From Calamus simplicifolius (Eukaryota > Streptophyta > Magnoliopsida > Arecales > Arecaceae), in the NCBI GenBank assembly GCA_900491605.1, contig UESW01001879.1:186001-250000 (forward strand): 64,000 nt of DNA. Direction: 5' to 3'. This document shows, one piece after another, positions 20,830-31,995 of this stretch. The notes beneath the pieces were generated by a model that saw only the letters and a program-made list of their open reading frames with translations, ran no database searches and had not been told where the DNA came from. Positions within the stretch are counted from its first letter, which is position 1. Each line of letters opens with the position of its first letter. The position numbers and the translations under genes are program-made.

Positions 20830-22320
20830 ATGGCCAATCAGAAGAGAGCCACTTCTGATGCTCAGAATCAGACCGCCTCTTAGAGGCCAGACTCCATCAT
20901 CGGCGACCGCAGTGACTCAGGACCAGTTTGCCACGCTGGTTCAGCAGGTCCAAGCTCTGACTCAGCTGGTTTAGAGGCTCCATGGAGCTTCCCATCCAGC
21001 TATCCCTGCTCCGCAACTCCATGAGAAGGTTGCCGCCCCCGTTCCACCGGCAATTTCTTCTTTCAATCCGTCTGAGGCTGCGGGTCATCTTCATCGACCC
21101 ACAGGGGCCAGACCAGTGCCGCAATGGGCTGGAGGGAAGAGCCCGCCTAGATCTTGGCGAGCTCATTCTTTCTCTCCAGAATCTTTCCAAGATTCGACGC
21201 CACTGCTGTCCTCCCTTGACCAGTCCCTCCTGCCACTCTAGATGATGGGATCAGGCGGTAGATGCAGGAGATGCATTGGGAGTGGTGTCAAAAGCTAGAC
21301 GCCGTTAGATAAGCCCCTCTGTCCTAGTCAAAGGCAGAGCAGGGCATTCCTTTTTCTGAGGAGATCATGCGGAAAGTGATCCCTCCTAATATCAAGCTCC
21401 TCACCATCGAACCATATATGGATCCCCTGATCCCGATGACCACTTGAGCAGCTTCAGATCCATCATGATGTTCCACGGAGTGTCAGATGCGATCCTGTGC
21501 CGAGCCTTTCCCTCTACCCTTAGAGGATCTGCTAGTACCTGGTTTAATAGCCTGAAGCCAGGTTCCATTGATTCTTTCGATGAGCTGAGCCGATTATTCA
21601 TCAGCCAGTTCGTCAGTAGCCATCGCCAACGACGGAGATTTAATTTCCTCTCCAAAGTCAAGCAGCGGGAGGGGGAATCCTTGAAGAATTACCTCGGCCG
21701 CTTTAACACTGCCCTATTGAAGGTCAACCACCTCAATCATGAGGTGGCCATGTCTGCTTTGGTGGGAGGAGTATCGAAGGAATGTGACTTCTACTTAGCT
21801 CTGGAAGTCAATTACCCAAAAAGCCTCTCTGATATGATGGCCTTGGCGGATAAGTATGCCAGGGTTGAGGAGTCACGGAGATTGGCCCGAGCCAAGCAAT
21901 CGAAGAAGAAGGAGGCGAAAGGCTTGGAAAAGCATCGATCCTTCTGCCATACAAGCCCACCTCGTCGCCAAAGAGCTCCTCCACCACCACCTCGAGATCG
22001 AACCCGGAGCCCGGCTCAAAGGTTCGACTGATACACCCCCCTCACCACGCTAAGAGCACAAATCTTGATGGAGATTGAGCACCAAATTCCTCGGCCTCCT
22101 CCTCTCCGGGGCAATGCGGCTTAGAGGGATATGACCAAGTACTGTTGCTTCCATTGAGACCATGGGCATGACACTGAGGAATGCTGGCAGCTTCGGAACG
22201 AGATTGAGTAACTCATCCGATGGGGTAAGCTGGATCGATTCAGGAGGGCCCCCGAGCCGAACAATGGAGGAGATCGCCAGCCCGAGCCGAGCTAACTCCC
22301 TCTGCCGAATCCTTCGATCA
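20830..22320 (+). pseudogene. Gypsy A gag with zinc knuckle, frame-disrupted
   Basis: Starts MANQKR at 20830. The capsid domain (Retrotrans_gag) is readable at 21444-22031: AFPSTLRGSASTWFNSL, FDELSRLFISQF and LKNYLGRFNTALL. It is followed by a basic tail, then a non-classical knuckle (CCFH...DHGHDTEECWQL) at about 22140-22190. Stops and frame changes separate the N-terminal part (TAG in LTQLV* at 20974) and the knuckle region from the capsid. Gag packages element RNA. This copy could give only a fragment. Confidence 0.85.
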
Positions 22321-22334
22321 TTGGCAATGTTAAT

Positions 22335-22912
22335 ATGATAGCAGCAATCGGTTCTTCATCAACCTGGTCGGATGAGGAGGAGAATCCATCAAAGAAGACT
22401 CGAGTTGATGAGCTTTCTTTTTCTGATGAGGATCTTTGGAAAGTACAGTACCCCCATGATGATGCCCTAGTCGTATTCCTTAATATGAAGGACTACGATG
22501 TACACCGCATTTTGATTCATAGTGGAAGCTCTATTAATGTTTGTATTTTGATGCCTTTGTGAGATTGAATTTGCGGATGAAAAACCTCCGGGCCATAGAA
22601 TCCACTCTAGTGGGTTTTACGGGCAACGCCATAGTCCCCGAGGGAGTTGTCACCTTGACAGTCCGAGCAGGCACTTGGCCCAGCGTAGCCACTACACTCA
22701 TGGACTTTCTCGTGACCAAGCTTCGGTCCCCTTACAATACCATCCTCGGCAGGCCAGGGCAAATATCTCTCAAAGCTATTATCTCCATTCTCCATCTCGC
22801 CATGAAGTTTCCACCGAATGGGGAGTGGGGGTTGTTCGAGGAAGTCAGGTTATGGCTCGACACTGCTTTATTGCCGATCTTCAGTCCAGGAAGCCCGAAG
22901 TTGATGGGCTAA
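22335..22912 (+). pseudogene. Gypsy A aspartic protease, catalytic Asp replaced by His
   Basis: YDVHRILIHSGSSINV near 22496-22540 matches the retropepsin motif that reads YDVYRILIDSGSSINV in element B. The catalytic Asp codon GAT is CAT. The frame also shifts just after it, and the flap and C-terminal part (LRSPYNTILGRPG) lie in the next ORF. It is not functional as written. Confidence 0.85.
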
Positions 22913-23039
22913 ATGCTCGGGGTGACTTCACTGAGCAACGGGGAGAGCCAGCCGAGGAGTTGGAAGAGGTGTCACTCGATGAAGCTTGGCCTGACTGAAC
23001 CATAAGGGTCAGATCATAGCTGAAGGGAAAGCCTCGATA

Positions 23040-23857
23040 GGATTTGGTCGAGTTCCTTCGAAGAATGCTGATGTCTTCATTTGGTCCACTTTGGACATGC
23101 CTGGAATCAACCCGGATGTCCTAGTCCACCGCCTCAATGTGGACGAGGCATTTCAGCCAATTAAGCAGAAGAAGAGAAGCTTTGCCTCCGAGCGCCAAAA
23201 GGCTATCAAGGAAGAGATAGACAAGCTCATTAAAGCCAACTTCATCCGAGAAGTAAACTATCCCGACTGGCTGGCGAATGTTGTTATGGTGAAGAAATCA
23301 AATGGCAAATGAAGGATCTGCATCAATTTCACTGACCTCAATAAGGCCTGCCCGAAGGATAGTTTCCTCTCTTCCAGATTGATCAACTTGTGGATTCAAC
23401 CTCGGGCCACTAGATGCCGACTTTCATGGACGCTTATTCAAGCTACAACCATATTCGAATGGCGCCCAAGGATGAAGAAAAGACTACTTTCATCATCGAC
23501 TGAGGTATTTATTGCTACCAAGTTATGCCCTTTGGTTTAAAAAACGTGGGCGCAACCTATCAAAGGCTGGTCAATAAAGTTTTCAAGCAATAAATCGGTC
23601 GGAATATGGAAGTGTATGTTGATGACATGTTGGTTAAGAGCAGAGAGGCATCCCAGCATATTAAAGACCTCACAGAAAGTTTTGCAACACTCCGAAAGTA
23701 TCAGATGAAGCTTAGCCCAACCAAATATGCTTTCGGAGTCAATTCTGGAAAGTTCTTAGGCTTCATAGTCTCCCAACGAGGCATTGAAGCAAATCCATAG
23801 AAAATCCAGGCCCTGCAGCAGATGGTGCCTCCAGGGTCGATCAAAGAGGTACAGCGT
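23040..23857 (+). pseudogene. Gypsy A reverse transcriptase fragment
   Basis: RT motifs appear in order: YPDWLANVVMVKKSNGK (then TGA), FTDLNKACPKD, VMPFGLKNVGATYQRLV, and the active-site box YVDDM at about 23616-23630. This is followed by LSPTKYAFGVNSGKFLGF. A frameshift lies in 23370-23510, and stops are at 23311, 23590 and 23798. The coding sequence ends at SIKEVQR where the next element begins. Confidence 0.88.
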
Positions 23858-25190
23858 TGTAAACCCTGGTAATTATTTTTGGGGACACATGGCACCTAGT
23901 CTTTCTTCTGATGTTTAGGTCCCGATGCAACGTTTGGATTCCCGAGTCTTTGCGTGTCGGATAGGTTCCCAATCACTTTGATCCGAGGCGTCGCGAGGAT
24001 ACTTAAAAGGAGATCGAGGGCAACTCTCTCCTTCATCCTCGCGCCTGCCTTCTCCTGATAAGCCCCTGCCCATGCCAGAGAGAGAGAGAGTTAGAGACGG
24101 ACCTGAGTGAGAGAGAGAGCTGTGCGGCAGAGAGAGAGAGAGACACAGCCGCGACGGCGACCGGCTCTGGGCCGATCATCGGCGACTGGGCCACCTCGGG
24201 GAGAGGCCGGCGGCGGCCCTAGCCGCTGGCACAGGCTCCCCTATTTCGGGTGAAACAGGGGAGCGGAGAAGAAGAAAAGAAAAGAAAAAAAACTCGTGGG
24301 TCGTCCGGGCTGTTTTGGATTGGGCCCTATTGGGCCGGCTCATGAGCCACTTTTGAGCTAGTTTTGGGCCCTGTGTTGGGTCAGGATTAGGAAAAAGAAA
24401 TTATGGCTCAGATCAGTGTTGATCCTAGTTTCTTGGGATATTTTTATTTTTCCATTTGGGCACATATATTGAGAAATATTTAAGTCCAAAGTTGGGCCCA
24501 AGATTAGATTGGGTAGAATTTAAGGGATACTTTATTATTCAAATTTTTGAGACTTAATTGTGTAAAATGATGCTGTAGGTTTTCAGATGCCCAAATAGCT
24601 GGTGTACAGTTTGGGATTAGCGTACTGAGGTAAGTAAGCCAATTATCATGAATTTTATAGTATTTTTAATATGTAGATTTTGAAATTGTAGTTATATTAA
24701 TTTAAGAAATGATGAAATGAGGAATATGGAGTTTTATTGATATTGATCAATTTGAAATTAGTAAATAGTACCATGAGTATACAATTAAGTATTTGCTATG
24801 ATTATTATAGCTGGTAATATTTTACAAAGTAATGGCTTTATACGTATATGCAAAAGATGAAGAATATGATTATTTTGACTTTGCAAAATATATTGATACT
24901 ATTGATATATTTACATGCAATTGTTAATAATGTTCAAACCACTATATATGTGAGGAGCTTATGCTTATGTTGATGTATGGTATGTTGCATGCAAATTATA
25001 ATTATGATAATTGAGATCATGTTACTATGTGTCGCCGCGGTTCTCATGTGATATGAAATGATGCGAAATGATGTGAAATGCCAAGTGATACGAGACCCAC
25101 CTCCACAGGAAAATATACGTGGACACACATCTGTAGGGTATGTTGTGATTGTTTATGATATATGACATAACGTTGGTACCTTAAAGATTG
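23858..25190 (+). repeat. Truncated LTR of a Del/Tekay-type Gypsy element
   Basis: Starts TGTAAACCCTGGTAATTATT and follows the 3' LTR at 61541-63801 (inverse orientation) through several shared blocks: GA-rich tract, TTGGGATTAGCGTACTGAGG, GTGTCGCCGCGGTTCTCATG and GACACACATCTGTAGGGTAT. It ends near 25190, about two thirds of the way along the full-length LTR. No internal coding region follows. Confidence 0.82.
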
Positions 25191-26262
25191 TCTAAAAATG
25201 AGAAACAAGCTTGTGGTGGCGTTATTTATATAGAGCCTTCATGGAGGCAGCCTTCCACCTATTTTTTTTCTTACCCATTCACCGATTTCCTTTAGACCCC
25301 ATTAGCTAATCAAATCTGCATCAATCGAAGGTATCTTCGTTACCTATGGTCTAACTGAAGAAATCATGTCATCCCCAAGCTCTGGTGTCTTGCTTGAGAC
25401 AGCTCGTCCTTTCCCTCTAGCAGCATATACGAAGAAAAAGGAATTCTAAAATTTTCTCAACCAAGAGCTCTTCTCCTAAAGTGATGGTCTACGAAATCCT
25501 ATTCTTCCTAGACTAGTGGGTTTGTTTCTAAGCATTTGAGGATACCATTATCTAAAATCTTTCATTCTCCCTCCTTAACTAATTCTAATATATTTTTCTT
25601 TGTTTGTAACTCCTATTCTTGATAAATTTAAGAGAGCTTTGTATGCATGCATTACACCAGTGTGCACCTATTGCGTGCTTATAATACATACATGCATATT
25701 ATATCCTATAATACATATATAAGTTGATGATTATCGTAGAAGATACAACCATGTGTCCATCGTACGGAGGAAGGAGGAAAAAAAAATGAAAATAAGAGAA
25801 AGGAAAGGTACTTTCCTCTACTATAACCCCTTCATCCTACCTTTACATTTGTTATTTTTTTGAGAATTCTCTCCTCTCCCTCCCGTTTTCTTTGCATTTC
25901 ATTTTGGAGCCCATGAGTTGTGCAGGGGGTGGGGCAGAGGGGAGATGCCAATGAGATATTTATGAGGTCTTCCGATGAGATACCGATAAAGTTGTATAGT
26001 TATGGCAGTTGAAGAAGGTTCTCTTGCACCGTAGGTCGATTGCACTAGCGCTATGTGAAAGCTTTTCATATTTTCTTTTATTTTCATGACCATTTTTTAG
26101 ATATATTATTATATAGTAATTTAATAATAATCTTTACAATGATATTAAATCTGGAATCTTAAAAATAAAGAAGAAAGAAAAGATTTTGACATCAAAAGAG
26201 TCAAAAGGATTATATGCTGAGAATAAGAAAGCTCATTAAGGTCATGCAAGCTCATAAGGAGT
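25191..26262. other. Interval without a recognised gene
   Basis: AT-rich DNA between the LTR fragment and Gypsy B. No ORF of note or known repeat end was recognised. The last five bases (26258-26262, GGAGT) are the left target duplication of Gypsy B. Confidence 0.45.
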
Positions 26263-27292
26263 TGATGAGGGATAAAATCATTATTGCATTAATGACCGCA
26301 CACAACGACAATTGGGTCTAGTCCAATTCCAACGTCGGTCAGCTGTCAAACCCACTAAGCAGCGAAGCCCAATCGCCCTAGCGGCGTCAGATCGTCCCGA
26401 TAACCCCAACCATTCTCATACCTCAGCAACCCGAGCCATCCATACCCCGGTAGCCCGAGCCATTCTTATACCTTGATAACCCCAGCCATCCATACCTCGG
26501 TAGCACGAGCCATTCTCATACCTCGGCAACCCGAGCCATTCATACCTCGGTAGCCCGAGCCATCCTTATACCTCGGCAACCCGAGCCATCCCCACACCTC
26601 TACAGACCAAGCTATTCTATACCTCAGAAAACCAAATTGCCCCTCGCCTCAGCCGGGCCGAGGCGCTCGAATACCTCTGCGGAGTCCGACGCGGGAGAGT
26701 GCGAATCCACTATAACTGAATGAGATTCAAAGCGGGGAATCATACCTAGGAGTGGCCTAAGACCCACAGGAGTGGCCTAGAACCTTTGTAATCGCTGAAT
26801 CTCAAGGCATCAACCAGCTCTCCCAGCCGTCGATCCTCTAACTGACAATATACGGATCCTACTGACCTTATAACAAACTTGATTCGAATCCGTTTTGAAT
26901 CCTAACGGCTTTCAGACCTCCCCTCGCGACACGCCCAAAGAATCAGGTGATCCCCTATAAATACAGTTGCCCTCCAAGCTCTCAGGTACGCACGCTTGAA
27001 CACTCACTCATTTTCACTCATCATCACACTAAGAACAGCTCCATCTGAGCTCAGAGCTCTCGAGAGAAAACACCCATCTAGGGAAGCTCTTCTATGAGAG
27101 TCTTCTCCTCACATTTGTTTGCGGTGAATCTCCACTGACTTGGGCATCGGAGGGTCCTCCGCAAAGGGCAACCCCCACAGTACCCTCTGCGCATGGACTG
27201 TCTTGCAGGTTCCATCCCGAGGCGATGAGATCGGCATCTGGATCAGGAGCCAGAGGCGCACCCGAGTCGGAGAACGGATTTTCATGGCAACA
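26263..27292 (+). repeat. 5' LTR of Gypsy B
   Basis: TG...CA ends. A TATAAATA box lies at 26956-26963. At 26400-26620 about five units of roughly 50 bp alternate CATACCTCGGCAACCCGAGC and CATACCTCGGTAGCCCGAGC. Confidence 0.95.
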
Positions 27293-27295
27293 GAT

Positions 27296-27311
27296 TGGCA
27301 CTAGAGGAAGG
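27296..27311 (+). other. Primer binding site of Gypsy B
   Basis: TGGCACTAGAGGAAGG, one base different from the site in Gypsy A (TGGCGCTAGAGGAAGG), three bases after the LTR. Confidence 0.8.
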
Positions 27312-27377
27312 GCCTCAAGTCCCATAAACTTGTGATCCATGAGACAAGACTCAAAAAACCAGAGGAAGCATCCTCTA

Positions 27378-28610
27378 ATGGCCAATCGAAGAAGAGCCAC
27401 GTTCGAGGCTCAGGATCAGACCGCCTCTCAAAGGCTTGATCCGATCAACGGTGCAGTACCTCTATCGCCACCGCTAGCTGAAACTCCTTCGCCGTCGACA
27501 ACGATGGTAACGCTGGACCAGTTCGCCGCTCTGGTTCAGCAGGTCCAGGCATTGACCCAGCTGGTCCAGGAGCTCCAAGCGACCCTTGGCCCCGCCATCC
27601 CTACTCCTCAGCTTCATGAAGAGGCCGCTGCCCCTGCTCTACCAGCGATCTCTTCCTCTAATCTGCTGAAAGCAGCGGATTATCATCACCAGCCCGCAAA
27701 AGCGAAGCCAGCGCCGTAGTGAGCTGGAGGGAAGAGCCTACTCAGATCTAGGCGGGTTCATTCTCCCTCTTCGGTATCTTTCCATAACTCGATACCCCTA
27801 CTGTCTTTCCATCGTCCGATCCCTCCTATTACTCTGGATGAAGGGATCAAGCAACAGATGTAGGAGATGCGTCGGGAATGGCGTCAGGAGTTAGATGCCA
27901 TCAAACAAGCCCCTCCGTCCCAACTGAAAGCGGAGCAGGGCATCCCCTTCTCCGAGAGGATCACGAGGGAAGCGATTCCCCCTCATGTCAAGCTCCCTAC
28001 CATCGAGCCGTACCATAGATCCTCCAACCCCGATAACCACCTGAGCATCTTCAAATCCATCATGATGTTCCACGGAGCGTCAGATGCGATCTTATGTCGA
28101 GCCTTCCCCTTCACTCTAAGGGGATCTGCCCAAACCTAGTTCAACAGCCTGAAATCAGGTTCCCTTGATTCCTTTGACGAACTGAGCTGTTTACTCATCA
28201 GCCAGTTCATCACTAGCCGTCGCCAGCGACGGAGATCCAATTCCCTCTATGAGGTCAAGCAGAGGAGGGAGAATCATTGAAGAATTACCTCGGCTGCTTC
28301 AACACGACCCTCTTAGAAGTTGACTATCTCAACCACGAGGTGGCCATGTCCACCCTGGCCGAAGGAGTGTCGAAGGAAGGAGACTTCTATCTGGCTCTAG
28401 AGGTTAATTACCCGAAGAGCCTTCAGACATGATGTCCCTGGCGAATAAATACGCCAGGATTGAAGAATCAAGGAGATCAGCTCGAGTTGAGTAGCTGAAG
28501 AAGAAGGAGGCAAAGGGCTTGGACAAGCAACGGGCCCACCGCCGTGCTATCCCGCCTCGCCACCATAGAGCTCCTCTACTGCTACCTCGAGACTGAACCC
28601 GGAGTCTAGC
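27378..28610 (+). pseudogene. Gypsy B gag, disrupted
   Basis: Starts MANRRRATFEAQDQTAS at 27378, with a Gln/Leu-rich helix (FAALVQQVQALTQLVQEL), and stops at 27717. Capsid text resumes at 27867-28139 (LPTIEPYHRSSNPDNHLSIF, AFPFTLRGSAQT) and stops at TAG where Trp is expected. FNSLKSGSLDSFDEL follows. Further frame breaks lie up to 28440. Confidence 0.85.
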
Positions 28611-28662
28611 TCAAAGGTTCGACCGCTACACCCCCCTCACCGCGCCAAGGGCGTAGATCCTG

Positions 28663-29262
28663 ATGGAGATCGAGTGGCAAATTTCTCGGCCTCCCCCTCT
28701 CCGAGGCAATGCGACCCGGAAGGATCCAACCAAATACTGCCGCTTTCATCGGGACTATGGACATGATACCGAGGACTGCTGGCAGCTCAAGAACGAGATT
28801 GAGCGATTGATCCGGCGGGGCAGACTGGACCGGTTCAGAGGGCCCCATGAGCCGAACAATGAGGAGAATCGCCAGCCCAAGCCTCGCCAGCTTCCTTCAC
28901 CAAATCCCCCAGTCATTGGCAATGTTAATGTGATAACGGCGGCCGATTCCCCATCCTCTTGGCTAGGCGAGGAAGAAAGCCTGCCAAAGAAAGCTCGAGT
29001 CGATGAGCTCACTTTCTATGATGAAGACATTCGGGAGGTACAATACCCCCATGATGATGCTTTGGTTGTATCTTTGAATATGAACAATTATGATGTATAC
29101 CGTATCTTGATTGATAGTGGAAGCTCTATTAACGTTCTGTATTTTGATGCCTTTGTGAGATTAAAATTCCAGGTAGAAAGCCTTCGACCCATGGAGTCCA
29201 CCCTAGTGGGCTTCACAGGCGACTCCATAATCCCTGAAGGAGTCATCACTCTGTCAGTCTGA
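28663..29262 (+). CDS. Gypsy B nucleocapsid knuckle and protease (199-codon open fragment)
   Basis: Residues about 25-50 form the zinc-binding CRFHRDYGHDTEDCWQLKNE motif, where the spacing CX2H...H...C differs from the classical CCHC. Residues about 145-165 carry the retropepsin active site YRILIDSGSSINVLYFDAF with the catalytic Asp intact. Processing of the polyprotein is the expected role. The frame ends at TGA (29260). The remaining protease C-terminus (LRSPYNAILGRPW) lies in 29281-29481, itself followed by TAG. It could encode only a truncated protease. Confidence 0.85.
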   Translation: MEIEWQISRPPPLRGNATRKDPTKYCRFHRDYGHDTEDCWQLKNEIERLIRRGRLDRFRGPHEPNNEENRQPKPRQLPSPNPPVIGNVNVITAADSPSSWLGEEESLPKKARVDELTFYDEDIREVQYPHDDALVVSLNMNNYDVYRILIDSGSSINVLYFDAFVRLKFQVESLRPMESTLVGFTGDSIIPEGVITLSV

Positions 29263-29280
29263 GCCGGCACCTGGCCCCAC

Positions 29281-29590
29281 ATGGTTACCGTGCTCATGGA
29301 TTTCCTTGTGACCAAGCTCAGGTCTCCTTACAATGCCATCCTTGGTAGACCGTGGAAAATATCTCTCAAGGCCATCTTTTTCATTCCCCATCTCGCCTTG
29401 AAGTTCTCCACCGAATGGGGAGTGGGGGTTGTTCAAGAAAGTCAAATCATAGCTCGGCATTGCTTTGTCACCGACCTTTAGTCCAGAAAGCATGAGATGG
29501 ACGGGCTGGATGCTCGGAAAGATTTCACCGAGCAACGAGGAGAGCCAGCCGAAGAACTAGAGGAAGTACCACTCGATGAAACCTGACCCG
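29281..29590 (+). pseudogene. Gypsy B protease C-terminus and linker
   Basis: LMDFLVTKLRSPYNAILGRP is the conserved end of the plant Gypsy protease. GVGVVQESQIIARHCFVTDL, a TAG at 29479 and an acidic linker (EPAEELEEVPLDET) lead towards RT. Confidence 0.8.
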
Positions 29591-29694
29591 ACCGAACCAT
29601 AAAGATTGGGTCGCAGCTAGAAGGAAAGATTCAACGAGAATTAATTGAATTCCTTCAAAGGAACGCTGACATCTTCACCTGGTCTGTATCGAAT

Positions 29695-30304
29695 ATGCCC
29701 GAAATTAGCCCAGACGTCCTGGTCCACTGCCTCAGCGTGGATGAGACATTCAGGCCAATTAAGCAGAAGAAAAGGATCTTTATCCCCGAGCGCCAAAAAG
29801 CCATCCAAGAAGAAGTGGATAAACTCAGCAAAGCCAAATTTATCTGGGAGGTTAATTACCCTGACTGGCTAGCGAATGTGGTCATGGTGAAAAAGTCGAA
29901 TGACAAATGGAGGATCTGCATCGACTTCACTGACCTCAACAAGGCCTGCCCAAAAGATAGCTTCCCTCTTTCGCGGATCGACCAGCTCGTGGATTCAACT
30001 TTGGGCCATCAAATGCTAACTTTTATGGATGCCTATTCAGGCTACAACCAAATCCGAATGGCGCCTGAAGATGAGGAGAAAACTGCCTTCATCACCGACC
30101 GAGGTATCTATTGCTACTGAGTTATGCCCTTTGGTTTAAAAAATGCAGGTGCCACTTACCAAAGGCTGGTTAACAAAGTCTTCAAGGAGCAAATCGGTTG
30201 AAACATGGAGGTGTGTTGATGATATGCTAGTAAAAAGCAAGGAGGCATCCCAGCACGTCGAGGACCTTGCGGAGAGCTTCACTACACTTCGAAAGTATCA
30301 GATT
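29695..30304 (+). pseudogene. Gypsy B reverse transcriptase, truncated by internal deletion
   Basis: RT motifs: YPDWLANVVMVKKSNDKW, CIDFTDLNKACPKDSFPL, FMDAYSGYNQIRMAPEDE and ITDRGIYCY, then TGA at 30118. Then VMPFGLKNAGATYQRLVNKV, a TGA at 30199, and a (C)VDDMLVKS box in another frame near 30217-30240. RT text ends with LRKYQI at about 30304. There it joins integrase text directly, so the thumb, RNase H and the integrase N-terminal half are missing. Confidence 0.88.
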
Positions 30305-30991
30305 CGGTCTTCCCTAGACTTCATACTATCATCACCGACAATGAGAAACAGTTCGACAAGCCCTAAGTTCTGAGAGTTCTGCGATGATCATGGCATTCTC
30401 CATTGCCTGACATCGGTCAGACATCCTCAAGCTAATGGAGAAGCCGAGATAACCAACCGAACTCTTCTGTTGGGAATCAAAGCTCGGCTCAACCGGGTGC
30501 GAGGTAGATGGGCCGAGGAACTCCATCATGTGTTGTGTGCATACCGAACTACTGAAAGAGTACCCACAGGGCAAACCCCATTCAAGATGGCTTTTGGTAT
30601 AGAGGTTGTCATCCCTGTGGAAGTCAAACTCCCCTCCCCTCATGTGGAAGGCTATTCAGAAGAATCCAACGACGAGCAGCTCCGAACTAATCTTCACTTA
30701 ATAGAAGAAATCAGGGAGAAGGCCCAAATCCGGATGGCCGCCTACCAGCAAAGAGTAGCTTGCTATCACTCCATCAGAGTCCAAGGAAAGTTTTTCCTCC
30801 CCGGCGATCTAATGCTTCGAAAGGCATCCGTCTCGAAGCCACTGGAGCAAGAAAAATTATCCCCGAATTGGGAAGGTCCCTACCAAGTAACGGAAGTAAT
30901 CAGACCCGGCACCTACAAACTCCAAGATTTGGATGGAAAATCTATTCCTCGGACATGGAACTCGGATAATCTCCGCGCATATCATCAGTAA
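30305..30991 (+). pseudogene. Gypsy B integrase, C-terminal half
   Basis: Directly after the deletion junction the text reads LPRLHTIITDNEKQF (second catalytic Asp), a stop at 30369 and HPQANGEAEITNRTLL (catalytic Glu). Then a 174-codon open part (30470-30991) gives GIKARLNRVRGRWAEELHHVLCAYRTT, the GPYQV and GTYKLQDLDGK barrel of the integrase C-terminal domain, and a natural end SDNLRAYHQ. The first catalytic Asp and the HHCC finger are deleted. Confidence 0.9.
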
Positions 30992-31079
30992 AAGTATGCT
31001 CTTACCGAACTCATTCTGTTCATTGAATTAAATTTAGCTCTCAAAGACTCGCAAAATTTTTATAACTCTCCTTGAAAGC

Positions 31080-31995
31080 TGCAATGAGAAGCAAGTCTTG
31101 CTATACATTGAAGCCTCGGCCAAGCCGAGTGACGGTCTCCATACCTTGATAGCGCCAAGTAAAATATAATCTTTTAAATCCCTAGCCAGGCTGAGCGATC
31201 TCCGTACCTTGGCAGCGCTAATAAAATATATTTGACAAACCTCGGCTGGGCCGAGAGAGCTTCGTACATTGGCAACGCCAAGTAAAATATAAATTTGAAG
31301 CCTTGGCCAAGCCGAGTGACAATCTCCGTACCTTGGTAGTGCCAAGTAAAATATAATCTTGAAGCCTCAGCCAAGCCGAGTGATGGTCTCCATACCTTGG
31401 TAGCGCCAAGTAAAATATAATATTTTAAATCCTTAGTCGGGCCGAGTGATCTCTGTACCTTGGCCGTGCCAAGTAAAATATATTTGACAAACCTCAGCTG
31501 GGCCGAGAGAGCTTCGTACCTTGGCAGCGCCAAGTAAAATATAATCTTGAAGCCTCGGCCAAGCCGAGTGACGATCTCCGTACCTTGGCAGCGCTAAGTA
31601 AAATATAATATTTTAAATCCTCGGCTGGGCCGAGCGATCTCCGTACCTTGGTCGCGCTAAGTAAAATATATTTGACAAACCTTGGCTGGCCGAGAGAGCT
31701 TCATACCTTGGCAGCGCCAAGTAAAATATAATCTTGAAGCCTCGGCCAAACCGAGTGATATATTTCTGAACAATCTTCGAAGCCTCGGCCAAACAGAGTG
31801 ATATATTTCTGAACAATCTCCAAATCCTCGGCCAAACCGAGTGATATATTTCTGAACAATCTCCAAAGCCTCGGCCAAACCGAGTGATATATTTCTGAAC
31901 AATCTCCGAAGCCTCGGCCAAACCGAGTGATATATTTATGAATAATCTCCGAAGCCTCGGTCAAACTGAGTGGTGTATTTCTGAATATCGTCTAA
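31080..31995 (+). repeat. Two tandem arrays of CCTCGGCC/GGCCGAG units between pol and aORF
   Basis: 31080-31740 repeats units of about 60-75 bp with CCTCGGCCAAGCCGAGTGA and TACCTTGGCAGCGCCAAG plus TAAAATATAATCTTGAAG. 31740-31995 repeats about six units of roughly 45 bp with CCTCGGCCAAACCGAGTGAT and ATATTTCTGAACAATCTCC. Both monomers hold an imperfect palindrome related to those in the LTRs. Minus-strand ORFs here come from the repeats. Confidence 0.88.

Larger units (their letters stand above)
19715..23857 (+). mobile_element. Ty3/Gypsy element A (Tat-like), 5' LTR to RT, truncated
   Basis: The order LTR, PBS, gag, zinc knuckle, protease, RT on the plus strand is that of Ty3/Gypsy. It is closely related to element B (26263-40322) but more decayed. 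It stops abruptly within RT at 23857, where a Del/Tekay-type LTR fragment begins. RNase H, integrase, aORF and 3' LTR are absent. Confidence 0.92.

Noticed and set aside
31034..31964. Minus-strand ORFs with repeated YFTWHYQ or EIYHSVWPR text
   Set aside because: Translation of tandem repeats between pol and aORF; no start or domain logic.
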